From Acinetobacter sp. S54 (GTDB lineage Bacteria > Pseudomonadota > Gammaproteobacteria > Pseudomonadales > Moraxellaceae), in contig NZ_JACVUI010000005.1 in assembly GCF_016624945.1 (NCBI RefSeq), forward strand, positions 143,146-207,145: a DNA stretch of 64,000 nucleotides, read 5' to 3'. Position numbers and translations under genes: made by a program. Below the pieces are notes generated by a model. The model was not told the origin of the DNA. It did not search any database and saw only the letters and a program-made list of their open reading frames with translations. Each line of letters opens with the position of its first letter. The stretch's first letter is position 1. Below, piece after piece: positions 18,846-27,406 of the stretch.

Positions 18846-19305
18846 AGAATAACTTATCGAGTTATCAAGCTGCATCTGATCTAGCACAAGACTGGGGCCT
18901 GGGAGGAGACAAGAGTCGTGCCTTAAATGCAGTCACAGGTGCATTAGGTGGACAAACTGACTTACAGGTTGCAGCCAATACCCTTGCACCATACGCAGCT
19001 CAACAGATTGGAGAAAAGTTTGGACATGGAGAAGATAAGAATACGGCAGCATAGATGGTGAGTTATGCCATCTTAGGTGCAGCATTGGCGTATGTGAATA
19101 ATGGTGATCCCGCGGCAGGCGGTAGTGCAGTAGTTGCGAGTGAAGCAGCAGGCATTTACTTCACCAAAATACAAAAATTTGAATGGAATATTCCAACCGA
19201 GTCTATTGCTTGAAAATTTGAAAACACAGATACGGGATTTAACGACAGCGATTAGAACTAGAAGCGGATTTTACTGGGTGTATTGCGGTTTATTAGAGAG
19301 GAGAT
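18846..19305 (+). pseudogene. Remnant of a cdiA pre-toxin region
   Basis: The frame entered near 18846 reads SSYQAASDLAQDWGLGGDKS, then ALNAVTGALGGQ, APYAAQQIGEKFGHGEDKNTAA, a TAG at 19052, and on in the same frame with MVSYAILGAALAYVNNGDPAAGG. This is the helical segment that normally lies just before the VENN motif in CdiA proteins. The TAG replaces a position usually read as Gln (AAQMVS), from memory. A frameshift near 19200 then leads into PSLLLENLKTQIRDLTTAI, a diverged copy of the DPNLLLEDAKTQIRDLTAAI sequence at 17599-17660. No complete start, toxin or VENN motif remains. An ATG at 18791 opens this frame inside the immunity gene but is probably not used. Confidence 0.75.
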
Positions 19306-19490
19306 TACTCTTCTGAGCACAATACACATCGATACTCTTTGGGATAATAATTTAATTAATGGAAAAATAAGGGGGAGTAAAATGCTCAAATTATTTCAGG
19401 TGAGCATAATGTTAATAACTTCTATGAAATTCTAATTGATTTGTTAATTCTTTAATATTTGTTCAAATATTAATTCAGATCCTATAATGA

Positions 19491-19566
19491 TGGTGCGCTT
19501 GGCGGGACTCGAACCCACGTCGGTCGCTTAGGAGGCAACTGCTCTATCCAGTTAAGCTACAAGCGC
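19491..19566 (-). tRNA. tRNA-Arg, anticodon CCU
   Basis: The minus strand starts GCGCTTG and ends CAAGCGC plus ACCA, giving a 7-bp acceptor stem with encoded CCA. The anticodon stem GTTGC/GCGAC encloses the loop CTCCTAA with anticodon CCT, decoding AGG. The T arm carries GTTCGAG. Length is 76 bases including CCA. A hairpin terminator for the aroP transcript lies just upstream of its 5' end. Confidence 0.97.
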
Positions 19567-19586
19567 ATAATTTTATGATTATAAAC

Positions 19587-19617
19587 AAAAAAGTTATTGC
19601 CAAAGCAATAACTTTTT
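19587..19617 (-). terminator. Terminator after aroP
   Basis: AAGTTATTGC and GCAATAACTT pair perfectly around CAAA, with flanking A and T runs on both sides so that it can act in either direction. It sits 10 bases after the aroP stop and also isolates the tRNA gene. Confidence 0.85.
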
Positions 19618-19623
19618 AAATTT

Positions 19624-20988
19624 TTATTTAGAAGCCGATGGCTTTGAATTTAACAACTTATATAGTACATACATGACCACAATCCAGACAGGAATCATAA
19701 TCACCGATTCTTTAAACCCTTGCGTCCACATAATGTACAAAACAACAGCAATAAACAGTAAAACGATATAGTTGCTGATTGGAGACCAAAGTGCTGGGAA
19801 AGATACTTTTTGATTAAGTGCTTTCATTGCAGATTTAAACTTCAAATGTGTCAGACTAATCATGGCCCAGTTCAGAACCAATGCACCTACTACTACATAC
19901 ATTAAGTGACCAAGTGCATCTTCTGGTACGAAATAGTTCAGCAACACGCACCCAAAGATCAGAACAGCAGACAACAATACGGCAGGAATAGGTACGCCTT
20001 CTTTATTGACCTTTTTAAATACCGCAGGTGCATTGCCTTGTTGCGCCAAGCCATAAAGCATACGGCTATTCGCATACATACCACTGTTATAAACCGATAA
20101 TGCCGCAGTTAAAATAATGAAATTTAATAGGTGCGCTGCCCAGCCAATCCCTAACTGACTAAAAATCATTACAAATGGGCTTTTATCTAATCCACCTAAA
20201 TCCAATTGATTCCAAGGCACTAAAGAAAGCAAAATAGTCAGTGAGCCGACATAGAAAATTAGAATACGTACCACGACCTGATTGATCGCTTTAGGAATGG
20301 TTTTCTTTGGATTATCCGCTTCAGCTGCAGCCATACCGATCAATTCAATTCCACCAAAAGCGAACATGAGAAAAGCCAGCATATAAAATAATCCATCAAA
20401 CCCATTCGGGAAAAACCCACCATGTGTCCAAAGGTTGCTAAATGACGCCGTAGAATCTGGTCCAGCAGTGAACAGAAGATAAAGACCAAAAATGATCATC
20501 GATATGACTGCAACCACTTTAATGATGGCGAGCCAAAATTCAGATTCACCATAAAACTTAACATTTGTTAGGTTAATTGCCGTAATGACGATAAAGAAAA
20601 ACAGCACTGAAATCCATGATGGAATATGAGGCCACCAATAGTTAATATATTTGGCAACTGCTGTAAGCTCAGTCATTGCTACTAAAACATAGAGAATCCA
20701 GTAGTTCCAACCTGCCAAAAAGCCAGGAAATTTACCCCAATATTTATTGGCAAAATGGCTGAATGAACCCGCAACAGGTTCTTCCACAATCATTTCACCA
20801 AGTTGGCGCATAATTAGAAATGCAATTAATCCACCAATGGCATAACCTAAAATAATAGAGGGACCAGCAGATTGAATAACTTGTGCGGAACCAAGAAATA
20901 AACCTGTACCAATTGCGCCTCCCATGGCAATCAACTGGATGTGACGGTTTTTTAACCCCCGCTGAAGTTTTGAAGAATCGTTGTTCAA
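19624..20988 (-). CDS. aroP: Aromatic amino acid permease, APC family
   Basis: A 454-residue inner-membrane transporter with about 12 membrane helices. The N-terminus LQRGLKNRHIQLIAMGGAIGTGLFLGS and the VEEPVAGSFSHFA segment follow E. coli AroP almost residue for residue, as do AAEADNPKKTIPKA and AALSVYNSGMYANSRML. AroP imports Phe, Tyr and Trp by proton symport. PheP and other relatives share much of this sequence, so substrate range is inferred. It is a single-gene unit with its own terminator, divergent from prpF. Confidence 0.85.
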   Translation of the reverse strand: MNNDSSKLQRGLKNRHIQLIAMGGAIGTGLFLGSAQVIQSAGPSIILGYAIGGLIAFLIMRQLGEMIVEEPVAGSFSHFANKYWGKFPGFLAGWNYWILYVLVAMTELTAVAKYINYWWPHIPSWISVLFFFIVITAINLTNVKFYGESEFWLAIIKVVAVISMIIFGLYLLFTAGPDSTASFSNLWTHGGFFPNGFDGLFYMLAFLMFAFGGIELIGMAAAEADNPKKTIPKAINQVVVRILIFYVGSLTILLSLVPWNQLDLGGLDKSPFVMIFSQLGIGWAAHLLNFIILTAALSVYNSGMYANSRMLYGLAQQGNAPAVFKKVNKEGVPIPAVLLSAVLIFGCVLLNYFVPEDALGHLMYVVVGALVLNWAMISLTHLKFKSAMKALNQKVSFPALWSPISNYIVLLFIAVVLYIMWTQGFKESVIMIPVWIVVMYVLYKLLNSKPSASK

Positions 20989-21308
20989 AGGACTTCGCTC
21001 GACCGTGAATAAGTGGGATATTCTAATAGATCAAGTGGTTTTAGCCTAGCCTGACTATAAAAAAAGCGATCAACTTTAGTTGAACTTAATAGTCGTATTT
21101 ATGGAGATTTTGATCAGTTCATGGACATTTTAAATTATTTCGTAATGATTTCGGTCATTGAGAAAATGTGCTGCATTGTTAGAAAATAAATGATCTAGAC
21201 TTAAGTCTAGACATTCAAACATCAGCTTTTTTTGCTTATATGATGTCTGAGTTCATACATGTTACATTTTGGTAATACACACGTATAAATGAAAAAGGAT
21301 AACCGATC
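20989..21308. other. Divergent aroP/prpF spacer
   Basis: This 320-base region separates two divergent genes. It contains a perfect 18-bp palindrome (listed separately) and AT-rich promoter-like sequence. No small gene was found. Confidence 0.5.
21194..21211. promoter_or_regulatory. Perfect 18-bp palindrome upstream of prpF
   Basis: TCTAGACTTAAGTCTAGA is its own reverse complement and lies 98 bases before the prpF ATG. It suits a symmetric dimeric regulator. The regulator is not identifiable from this window. Confidence 0.5.
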
Positions 21309-22496
21309 ATGAGCGCGCGACCGCAAATTAAAATTCCAGCAACTTACATGCGTGGAGGAACCAGTAAAGGCGTATTCTTTAAATTGGATGACTTGCCTGA
21401 ATCTGCGCAAGTAGCCGGACAGGCACGTGATCAGTTATTGCTTCGAGTTATTGGTAGTCCAGATCCTTATGGTAAACAAATTGATGGAATGGGCGGCGCA
21501 ACCTCTAGTACCAGTAAAACGGTGATTCTGGCAAAAAGTACTCAGCCAGAACATGATGTGGATTATTTATTTGGTCAGGTCTCAATAGATCAGCCTTTTG
21601 TAGACTGGAGCGGGAATTGTGGCAATTTGACTGCTGCGGTTGGTTCCTTTGCGATTAGTAATGGTTTGGTCGATGCGAGCCGTATTCCTGAAAATGGTAT
21701 TTGTACAGTTAGAATTTGGCAAAAAAATATTCAAAAAACCATCATTGCGCATGTTCCGATGACCCGTGGTCAAGTTCAGGAAACAGGGAGTTTTGAACTG
21801 GATGGCGTGACTTTTCCTGCAGCCGAAGTACAAATTGAATTCCTTGATCCAGCGGATGATGGAGAAGAGGGGGGGGATATGTTCCCAACAGGAAATGTAG
21901 TAGATACTTTGGACGTTCCAGAAATTGGAAGCTTTAAAGCTACGTTTATTAATGCAGGTATTCCCACAATTTTTTTAAATGCAGCTGATTTAGGTTATAC
22001 CGGTACTGAATTACAGGAAGCAATTAACAGTGATGCTCAAGCATTGGCGCGTTTTGAAAAAATTCGCGCTTATGGCGCAGTGAAAATGGGCTTGATTTCT
22101 GGGGTGGCTGAAGCAGCAGCACGACAACACACCCCCAAAATTGCATTTGTTGCACCAGCAAACTCTTACCCATCTTCTAGCGGGAAAATGGTTGAGGCGC
22201 AGGATGTCGATTTGTTGGTACGTGCATTATCGATGGGAAAATTACATCATGCCATGATGGGAACGGCAGCGGTTGCGATAGGAACGGCAGCGGCGATTCC
22301 AGGAACATTGGTTAATTTAGCTGCGGGAGGTGGCGCACGTGAGGCAGTACGTTTTGGTCATCCTTCTGGAAGTTTACGCGTAGGGGCCCAAGCTGAAAAA
22401 ACAGGAGAAAAATGGAGAGTAAAAAAAGCGATTATGAGTCGTAGTGCCCGAGTATTAATGGAAGGTTGGGTGCGTGTGCCCGAAGATAGTTTATAG
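21309..22496 (+). CDS. prpF: PrpF-family isomerase (2-methylaconitate cis-trans isomerase)
   Basis: PrpF works with AcnD in the methylcitrate pathway of propionate breakdown, isomerising trans- and cis-2-methylaconitate. The 395-residue length is normal. MRGGTSKGVFF, GMGGATSSTSK (K70) and SGNCGN (C104) are visible; K70 and C104 correspond to the active-site Lys73 and Cys107 reported for the Shewanella enzyme, offset by three. AAGGA lies in good position before the ATG. The usual prpB-prpC-acnD partners are not in this window, so it may serve another dicarboxylate or be a separated copy. A G8 run at 21869-21876 lies inside the gene. Confidence 0.85.
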   Translation: MSARPQIKIPATYMRGGTSKGVFFKLDDLPESAQVAGQARDQLLLRVIGSPDPYGKQIDGMGGATSSTSKTVILAKSTQPEHDVDYLFGQVSIDQPFVDWSGNCGNLTAAVGSFAISNGLVDASRIPENGICTVRIWQKNIQKTIIAHVPMTRGQVQETGSFELDGVTFPAAEVQIEFLDPADDGEEGGDMFPTGNVVDTLDVPEIGSFKATFINAGIPTIFLNAADLGYTGTELQEAINSDAQALARFEKIRAYGAVKMGLISGVAEAAARQHTPKIAFVAPANSYPSSSGKMVEAQDVDLLVRALSMGKLHHAMMGTAAVAIGTAAAIPGTLVNLAAGGGAREAVRFGHPSGSLRVGAQAEKTGEKWRVKKAIMSRSARVLMEGWVRVPEDSL

Positions 22497-22528
22497 TACG
22501 TCAACTTGATGTAACATTGATGGGATTC

Positions 22529-22568
22529 AAAAGCCCCATAACTTTTTTAGTGATAAGTATGGGGTTTT
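22529..22568 (+). terminator. Probable terminator after prpF
   Basis: CCCCATA and TATGGGG pair across a 17-base loop, followed by TTTTG. It begins about 30 bases after the prpF stop. The loop is long, so confidence is moderate. Confidence 0.5.
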
Positions 22569-22775
22569 GTTAATATATATTAAAATAATTATGAATAATA
22601 ACTACAATATTGTGCAAATATTTTTAAATACTCATTCAGTGATGCACAATCTTATTTTGAGATAAGCATCAATGTCGTTATGAGAATTAAGTCATTAAAA
22701 GAATAAATTAAGTTAATTTTGGTACATATTTTGGATAAGTTTTGAGTACAATATCCTTCTGGTGGAAAAATATAA

Positions 22776-23753
22776 TTGAATATGCTTAATGATAATGATT
22801 TAGAAACGGTGTTTATTTTGGGGCAGCAACAATTACGTACGCTGACGCCTTTAATCTCCAAGGAAAACATTCAAAGCTCGGTACCGACATTATCTTTATT
22901 GGATAAATTACCTGTTCCCGCATTTATTTTAAGTAGTGAAGGGATTTTTCTTAAAGTAAATCAGTTGTTTGCAGATATTTATGCAAGTGATGCCCTGTAT
23001 ATGCAGGGTAAATCGATGAGCAGCTTTATTGAAAATATTGAAGCTGAAATATCTGCTATTCTAGATCAATTTGAACACAAAGACGGGCATTATGAAAAAG
23101 AACTCTATGTAAAGGGGCGTTTTTATAATACCTACTGGCGCGCTTTAAAAGACGATAATGAACAAACTATTGCGATCATGATTGTCTGGGCGGAAGTAAC
23201 GAGGTTAAAACGCCGTGAACGTGTACTTGAACTGAATAATCTACGTTTACAGGAATATCTATATGTTGATCCTGTAACAGGTGCAGCGAATCGGTTAGCG
23301 TTGGAACAATGGTTGAGCGAAACTCAGTCAGAGCAGAAACATATTTCATTTTATGCCTTGATGATTGATCTGGACGATTTCAAAAAATTTAATCAGACAT
23401 ATAGTTATAGTCAAGGGGATGTTGCTTTAAAGGAAATTGCCGAACTTTTAGAAAGTTATTTAAATCCGAAAGAAAGCATGCTTTATCGACTAAATTCTGC
23501 ACAATTTGTAATCATTATGCCTAATGCATCCGAGCTAACAGCTTATACTTTGGCTGAACGTCTTCGGATCGCAATTTATGATGCGGCTTATCTATTTGAA
23601 AATGGTTTTCATGACCGATTGACTGCAACCGTTGCTATTTATAAACCTTCTTTTCAAGAGTTAAACTCTTTTTCTGAAATTGAATCACGTTTATGTTTTG
23701 CAATTAAGAATGTTAAAGTCAGAGAAAAGAATAAAAGCATTTCATTGGAATAA
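22776..23753 (+). CDS. PAS domain protein with a degenerate GGDEF domain
   Basis: The 325-residue protein has a PAS domain (about 43-145; LPVPAFILSSEGIFLKVNQ start) and a GGDEF-like domain (about 163-320). The YVDPVTGAANR entry motif and MIDLDDFKKFN are kept, the latter holding the metal-binding Asp. The signature loop, however, reads RLNSAQF at 238-244 instead of RxGG(D/E)EF, and no RxxD inhibitory site is present. Active diguanylate cyclases need that loop, so it probably does not make c-di-GMP and may instead sense a ligand through PAS or bind a partner. The TTG start fits a GGTGGA about 9 bases upstream; ATG at 22782 is the alternative. No EAL domain or membrane helix is present. Confidence 0.8.
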   Translation: MNMLNDNDLETVFILGQQQLRTLTPLISKENIQSSVPTLSLLDKLPVPAFILSSEGIFLKVNQLFADIYASDALYMQGKSMSSFIENIEAEISAILDQFEHKDGHYEKELYVKGRFYNTYWRALKDDNEQTIAIMIVWAEVTRLKRRERVLELNNLRLQEYLYVDPVTGAANRLALEQWLSETQSEQKHISFYALMIDLDDFKKFNQTYSYSQGDVALKEIAELLESYLNPKESMLYRLNSAQFVIIMPNASELTAYTLAERLRIAIYDAAYLFENGFHDRLTATVAIYKPSFQELNSFSEIESRLCFAIKNVKVREKNKSISLE

Positions 23754-23795
23754 TCTAAAGCTTAGCTTTATTTGGATTTTTAACTCTCATTTTTT

Positions 23796-23824
23796 AAACA
23801 AAACAGGTCGAGCGGTTTTGTTTT
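23796..23824 (+). terminator. Probable terminator between the PAS/GGDEF gene and ispA
   Basis: AAACAAAAC and GTTTTGTTT form a perfect 9-bp stem around a 10-base loop, ending in T residues. It lies 42 bases after the upstream stop. Confidence 0.5.
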
Positions 23825-23936
23825 AACACATGAAAAAAGTTTGTAGGTGATTTGAATATGTTATCTTTATGGGCAATTTTCCAGATCGCACTTATGGTGT
23901 GAAGATCTCTTTTTCTTTGTTTCATTCGAGGCTGTC

Positions 23937-24845
23937 GTGACATCGATTTCACAAGTAAATGCCAATGCATTATTTGCGGCACAAGAACGTATTCAGCAAG
24001 ATTTAAAAATAGCTTTGGATGCCTTCTCCTTGGCTGAACCTTTAAAATCTGCGGTTTATCATGCTGTCATGTTAGGTGGAAAACGTGTACGTCCAGCGCT
24101 GTGCTATGCAGCAGCTTCTCTCAAAGAGCATCCAAATTTTGCTGCGGCACGTCGTGCTGCAGTCGCTGTTGAGTTTATTCATTGTTATTCACTGGTGCAC
24201 GATGACCTTCCGTGCATGGACAATGATTTATTACGTCGCGGGCAACCGACTTGCCATGTGGCTTTTGGTGAAGATACTGCACTGCTTGCAGGGGATATTT
24301 TACAGTCAATGGCTTTTGAAGTTTTGACCAGTCGCTTATTTGACCAGCAGAGTAATGTTGATACGGACATCGTCTTAAAACAAGTTCAAATTTTGGCAAC
24401 TGCAAGTTCTAAAATGGTAAGCGGACAAGTCATGGACTTGCAAGCAGAAGGCCAAGTGATCAACCAACAACAACTAGAAACCATTCATCGTAATAAAACA
24501 GGTGCATTGATTCAGGCTGCGATTATGATGGGAGCAGTGACTGCATTTTCTGGTACGGATCAGGCAATTCCCCAATTGCGCCAATTTGGGCAAAACATAG
24601 GTTTAGCGTTTCAAGTGCATGATGATGTATTGGATATTATTTCAACCACAGAAACCTTAGGTAAAACTGCAGGTAAAGATGAACAGGTAGAGAAATCAAC
24701 CTATCCTGCATTGATGGGCTTGGAACAGGCACAACACTATGCACAATCTTTACAGCAAGAGGCACTTTCTGCGTTGGAGCATTTTGGTGAATCAGCCAAA
24801 GACTTACTGGAAATTGCGCAGTTTGTGCTGTCCAGAAAAAACTGA
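23937..24845 (+). CDS. ispA: Farnesyl diphosphate synthase
   Basis: The enzyme condenses isopentenyl and dimethylallyl/geranyl diphosphate into farnesyl diphosphate, feeding ubiquinone and undecaprenyl phosphate synthesis. The 302-residue protein starts with GTG. GGKRVRPAL lies near 47-55. The first aspartate-rich motif is DDLPCMD at 89-95, of the bacterial type with two residues inserted between the aspartates, and is followed by RRGQPTCH. The second motif is DDVLDI near 230. Length suits IspA rather than longer-chain synthases. It is convergent with qmcA, separated by a hairpin. Confidence 0.93.
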   Translation: MTSISQVNANALFAAQERIQQDLKIALDAFSLAEPLKSAVYHAVMLGGKRVRPALCYAAASLKEHPNFAAARRAAVAVEFIHCYSLVHDDLPCMDNDLLRRGQPTCHVAFGEDTALLAGDILQSMAFEVLTSRLFDQQSNVDTDIVLKQVQILATASSKMVSGQVMDLQAEGQVINQQQLETIHRNKTGALIQAAIMMGAVTAFSGTDQAIPQLRQFGQNIGLAFQVHDDVLDIISTTETLGKTAGKDEQVEKSTYPALMGLEQAQHYAQSLQQEALSALEHFGESAKDLLEIAQFVLSRKN

Positions 24846-24861
24846 CTTTTAGAAGTCAAGT

Positions 24862-24895
24862 TATAATCCCTTTCCTTTATAGGCAAGGGATTATA
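24862..24895. terminator. Hairpin between convergent ispA and qmcA
   Basis: TATAATCCCTT and AAGGGATTATA form a perfect 11-bp stem with a 12-base loop. It sits between two convergent genes. T-runs are weak on both sides, so it may be a poor terminator or an mRNA-stabilising end. Confidence 0.5.
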
Positions 24896-24900
24896 GTAAG

Positions 24901-25758
24901 TTATGGATTATTTCGACCCATCACACCACGAATGGTGCTGAGAATATCAGCAGGAAGTACCACGGTTTTAGCATTATTAGACTTCGCCATATCCTGCATG
25001 GCTTTGACATACTGCTCACCGAGTAGGTAAGCCACAGGAATCTCTTGATCACCTACCGCAGATGTCACCATTTCAATGGCTTTTTGTGAAGCTTGAGCAA
25101 GTACAACTTGAGCTTCAGCATCACGACGTGAAGCTTCCAGACGGCCATCGGCTTCTAAAATTGCGGCTTGTTTTTCCCCATCCGCACGAGTCACAGTAGC
25201 ACGACGCTGACGTTCTGCAGCGGCTTGTGCTTCCATCGCAGCTTGCATGGTTGTAGACGGTTGAATGTCCTGAATTTCCACCGTTTTTAAGGTAATGCCC
25301 CAGTCTGAAATATCATCAGAAATGGCAGCTTTGAGTTTAGCTTTAATATGATCACGAGAGGACAGGGCATCATCTAGATCCATTTCGCCGACAATGGAGC
25401 GCAAAGAAGTCTGAACCAGATTTTGAATTGCCCATGTATAGTTTTCGATACCATAGACGGCTTTTTCTGGGGTAGTTAAATTAATATAGGCCACTGCATT
25501 CATGACCAAAACTGCGTTATCGCGGGTGATTACTTCTTGCGATGGAATATCTAACACAATATCTTTGGTCGTAACTTTATAAGCCACTTCATCTACATAG
25601 GGAATGACAAAGTTAAGTCCGGGACTCAACGTTGCATGATATTTCCCAAGACGCTGAACAATCCATTTATAGCCTTGTGGGACAATACGCACCCCTTTAA
25701 AAATGGTGACTCCCACAAAAATGAGAAAGGCTAAACCAATAATTGTACCGACTGGCAT
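24901..25758 (-). CDS. qmcA: SPFH/stomatin-like membrane protein (QmcA family)
   Basis: The 285-residue protein has one N-terminal membrane helix (about 2-22) followed by an SPFH/band-7 domain (GVRIVPQGYKWIVQRLGKYHATLSPGLN start) to about residue 190. A long Ala/Glu/Arg-rich coiled coil (AAMEAQAAAERQRRA...) follows, with a short C-terminal segment. Such proteins form large oligomers in membrane microdomains and are linked to membrane quality control. It lies 11 bases downstream of an NfeD-family gene, the usual SPFH-NfeD pairing. The symbol follows E. coli QmcA (YbbK) by family resemblance. Confidence 0.85.
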   Translation of the reverse strand: MPVGTIIGLAFLIFVGVTIFKGVRIVPQGYKWIVQRLGKYHATLSPGLNFVIPYVDEVAYKVTTKDIVLDIPSQEVITRDNAVLVMNAVAYINLTTPEKAVYGIENYTWAIQNLVQTSLRSIVGEMDLDDALSSRDHIKAKLKAAISDDISDWGITLKTVEIQDIQPSTTMQAAMEAQAAAERQRRATVTRADGEKQAAILEADGRLEASRRDAEAQVVLAQASQKAIEMVTSAVGDQEIPVAYLLGEQYVKAMQDMAKSNNAKTVVLPADILSTIRGVMGRNNP

Positions 25759-25769
25759 AAAAAATCCTC

Positions 25770-26255
25770 TTATGATTCTTGAGATTTATGTAATTGGACA
25801 ACCAGATCGTTGCCCATAATATCGACCACACGAACACGGTCACCCACTTGAACAGGAGATAAACTACGGCAATTCCATTCGTCTGCCCCCAATACAGGCA
25901 GAGAAAATCGAACTACGATCTGATCGTGAGTCAGACCAACCTGTATCACCATACCGATCTGACCGATGGTGGCTTCACGAGATAATCCTGCTTTAGTTTT
26001 ATCAATAGAGAGCGGTTTAATAAATTTAAACCATAGAATAGTGCAAACAATGGATAAGATAATCCACATTACAATTTGGGTGGTGAGTCCCATCATTGGG
26101 AAAAGCCACAATAAAACACCGACCAAAATAGCGGCAATACCAAACCAAAGGGCGGCAAAAGCAGGCAAAATCAGCTCAGAAAGCATGAGGATAATACCTA
26201 AAACAAACCAATGCCAGGGTTGTAAAACTAATTCCATAGCGTTGCTCATATTCAT
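25770..26255 (-). CDS. NfeD-family membrane protein
   Basis: About 161 residues from the chosen ATG: two to four membrane helices in the first 80 residues (FVLGIILMLSELILPAFAALWFGIAAILVGVLLW) and a C-terminal OB-fold-like domain (LPVLGADEWNCRS...VGDRVRVVDIMGNDLVV), the layout of short NfeD/YbbJ proteins. It precedes qmcA, and NfeD proteins are thought to act with SPFH partners. The start is uncertain: ATG codons at 26255, 26249 and 26237 are in frame and none has a strong ribosome-binding site. A TTG at 26306 would add an unlikely polar N-terminus. Confidence 0.82.
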   Translation of the reverse strand: MNMSNAMELVLQPWHWFVLGIILMLSELILPAFAALWFGIAAILVGVLLWLFPMMGLTTQIVMWIILSIVCTILWFKFIKPLSIDKTKAGLSREATIGQIGMVIQVGLTHDQIVVRFSLPVLGADEWNCRSLSPVQVGDRVRVVDIMGNDLVVQLHKSQES

Positions 26256-26374
26256 TATGTTAAAGATGAAAAAATCATCATTAATCAATGTAACAGAACT
26301 GGGCAAAGATGAATATTAAAATAGCAAAATCAAGATCAAAATAACAAAATCATTCAATTGAATGGCAATAAAAC

Positions 26375-26404
26375 GAGATATTGTCATGTTTTACACAATA
26401 TCTC
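26375..26404 (-). terminator. Bidirectional terminator downstream of the patatin gene
   Basis: GAGATATTGT and ACAATATCTC pair perfectly around a 10-base loop. On the minus strand the stem is followed by CGTTTTATTG. It lies 18 bases after the patatin-gene stop. Confidence 0.75.
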
Positions 26405-26422
26405 ATTTTATATAACTATGAA

Positions 26423-27346
26423 TTAAAATTTTGGCCGAGATGCAGGCTGAAGAGCAGCAGGGGATTTTTTAAAATTATTAATTACGCCCTGAATTTCTTT
26501 AATTTTCAGCTGAGCTGCTTTTTCACCTTCTAAAATTGCCTGATTACTAGATTTCAAATCCAGTACACCAAGATTTCCAACTTTGGGCTGAATGATGACA
26601 TTAGCTTGATTCAGCTCAGTGCTAATACTTTGCTGCCCCATAATATTAATGGTTTGATCCAAAAGCCCCAACATATTGCCAGCCCCTGAACCGGTTGGAC
26701 GAGCAGAAATATCAACTGCAATGACAATATCCGCACCCATATCTTTTGCCGTTTTAACTGGAATTGGACTGACGAGACCGCCATCGACATATTTTACATT
26801 GCCAATAGTTGCAGGCACAAAAACATTGGGAATACTACAGGAAGCACGAACTGCCTGACCCGCATTGCCTTTAATAAAATCGGCTTTTTGTCCATTGTCC
26901 AGACGGGTTGCAACTGCAGCAAAACGAATAGGAAACTTTTCAATCGGTTTATTGCCAACTTGGGTATTAACGTAATCCTGCAACTTTTGGCCTAAAATAA
27001 TGCCCTGACGGTTGAGGGTGAGATCACGTAAATCAGATTCCTGTAACTTTAGGGCGAGACTTTGCATTTGATAAGGGGTTTGCCCACTAGCATAAATACT
27101 ACCGACAAAACTACCGGCACTGGTGCCTGTAACAATTTTAGGTTTGATGCCATGTGACTCTAAAACTTTAATTACACCGATATGGGCAAAACCCTTCGCG
27201 CCGCCGCCACCGAGTGCCAGAGCAATCACGGGTTCACGGGCTTTGAGGGAAGTCGTTTGAGTAGGAGTTTTAACGGTTTTATCACAACCAAATAGCGCAA
27301 GGCTCAGGGTGCCAAGGATGGCAAAATGTGCAACTTTCATCTTCAA
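26423..27346 (-). CDS. Patatin-like phospholipase lipoprotein (RssA-like)
   Basis: The 307-residue protein has a lipoprotein signal with lipobox LALFGC (C21), so it should be anchored in the envelope. The patatin fold is marked by the oxyanion-hole motif GGGGAKG (46-52), nucleophile motif GTSAG (S76) and DGG (D188), forming a Ser-Asp dyad. It probably hydrolyses acyl esters of phospholipids or lipids; the substrate is unknown. RssA-like proteins usually lack a lipobox, so this is an envelope version. It appears monocistronic, followed by a terminator. Confidence 0.85.
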   Translation of the reverse strand: MKMKVAHFAILGTLSLALFGCDKTVKTPTQTTSLKAREPVIALALGGGGAKGFAHIGVIKVLESHGIKPKIVTGTSAGSFVGSIYASGQTPYQMQSLALKLQESDLRDLTLNRQGIILGQKLQDYVNTQVGNKPIEKFPIRFAAVATRLDNGQKADFIKGNAGQAVRASCSIPNVFVPATIGNVKYVDGGLVSPIPVKTAKDMGADIVIAVDISARPTGSGAGNMLGLLDQTINIMGQQSISTELNQANVIIQPKVGNLGVLDLKSSNQAILEGEKAAQLKIKEIQGVINNFKKSPAALQPASRPKF

Positions 27347-27406
27347 TTAAACAGCAAAAGTGGCCAAAAAAGATGCGCACATCTCAACAGATTTGAAGGA
27401 TGAATA

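Noticed and set aside
18791..19054. A separate small gene after cdiI
   Set aside because: Its first 15-20 codons overlap cdiI and have no cdiA likeness; the rest is the interrupted pre-toxin remnant.
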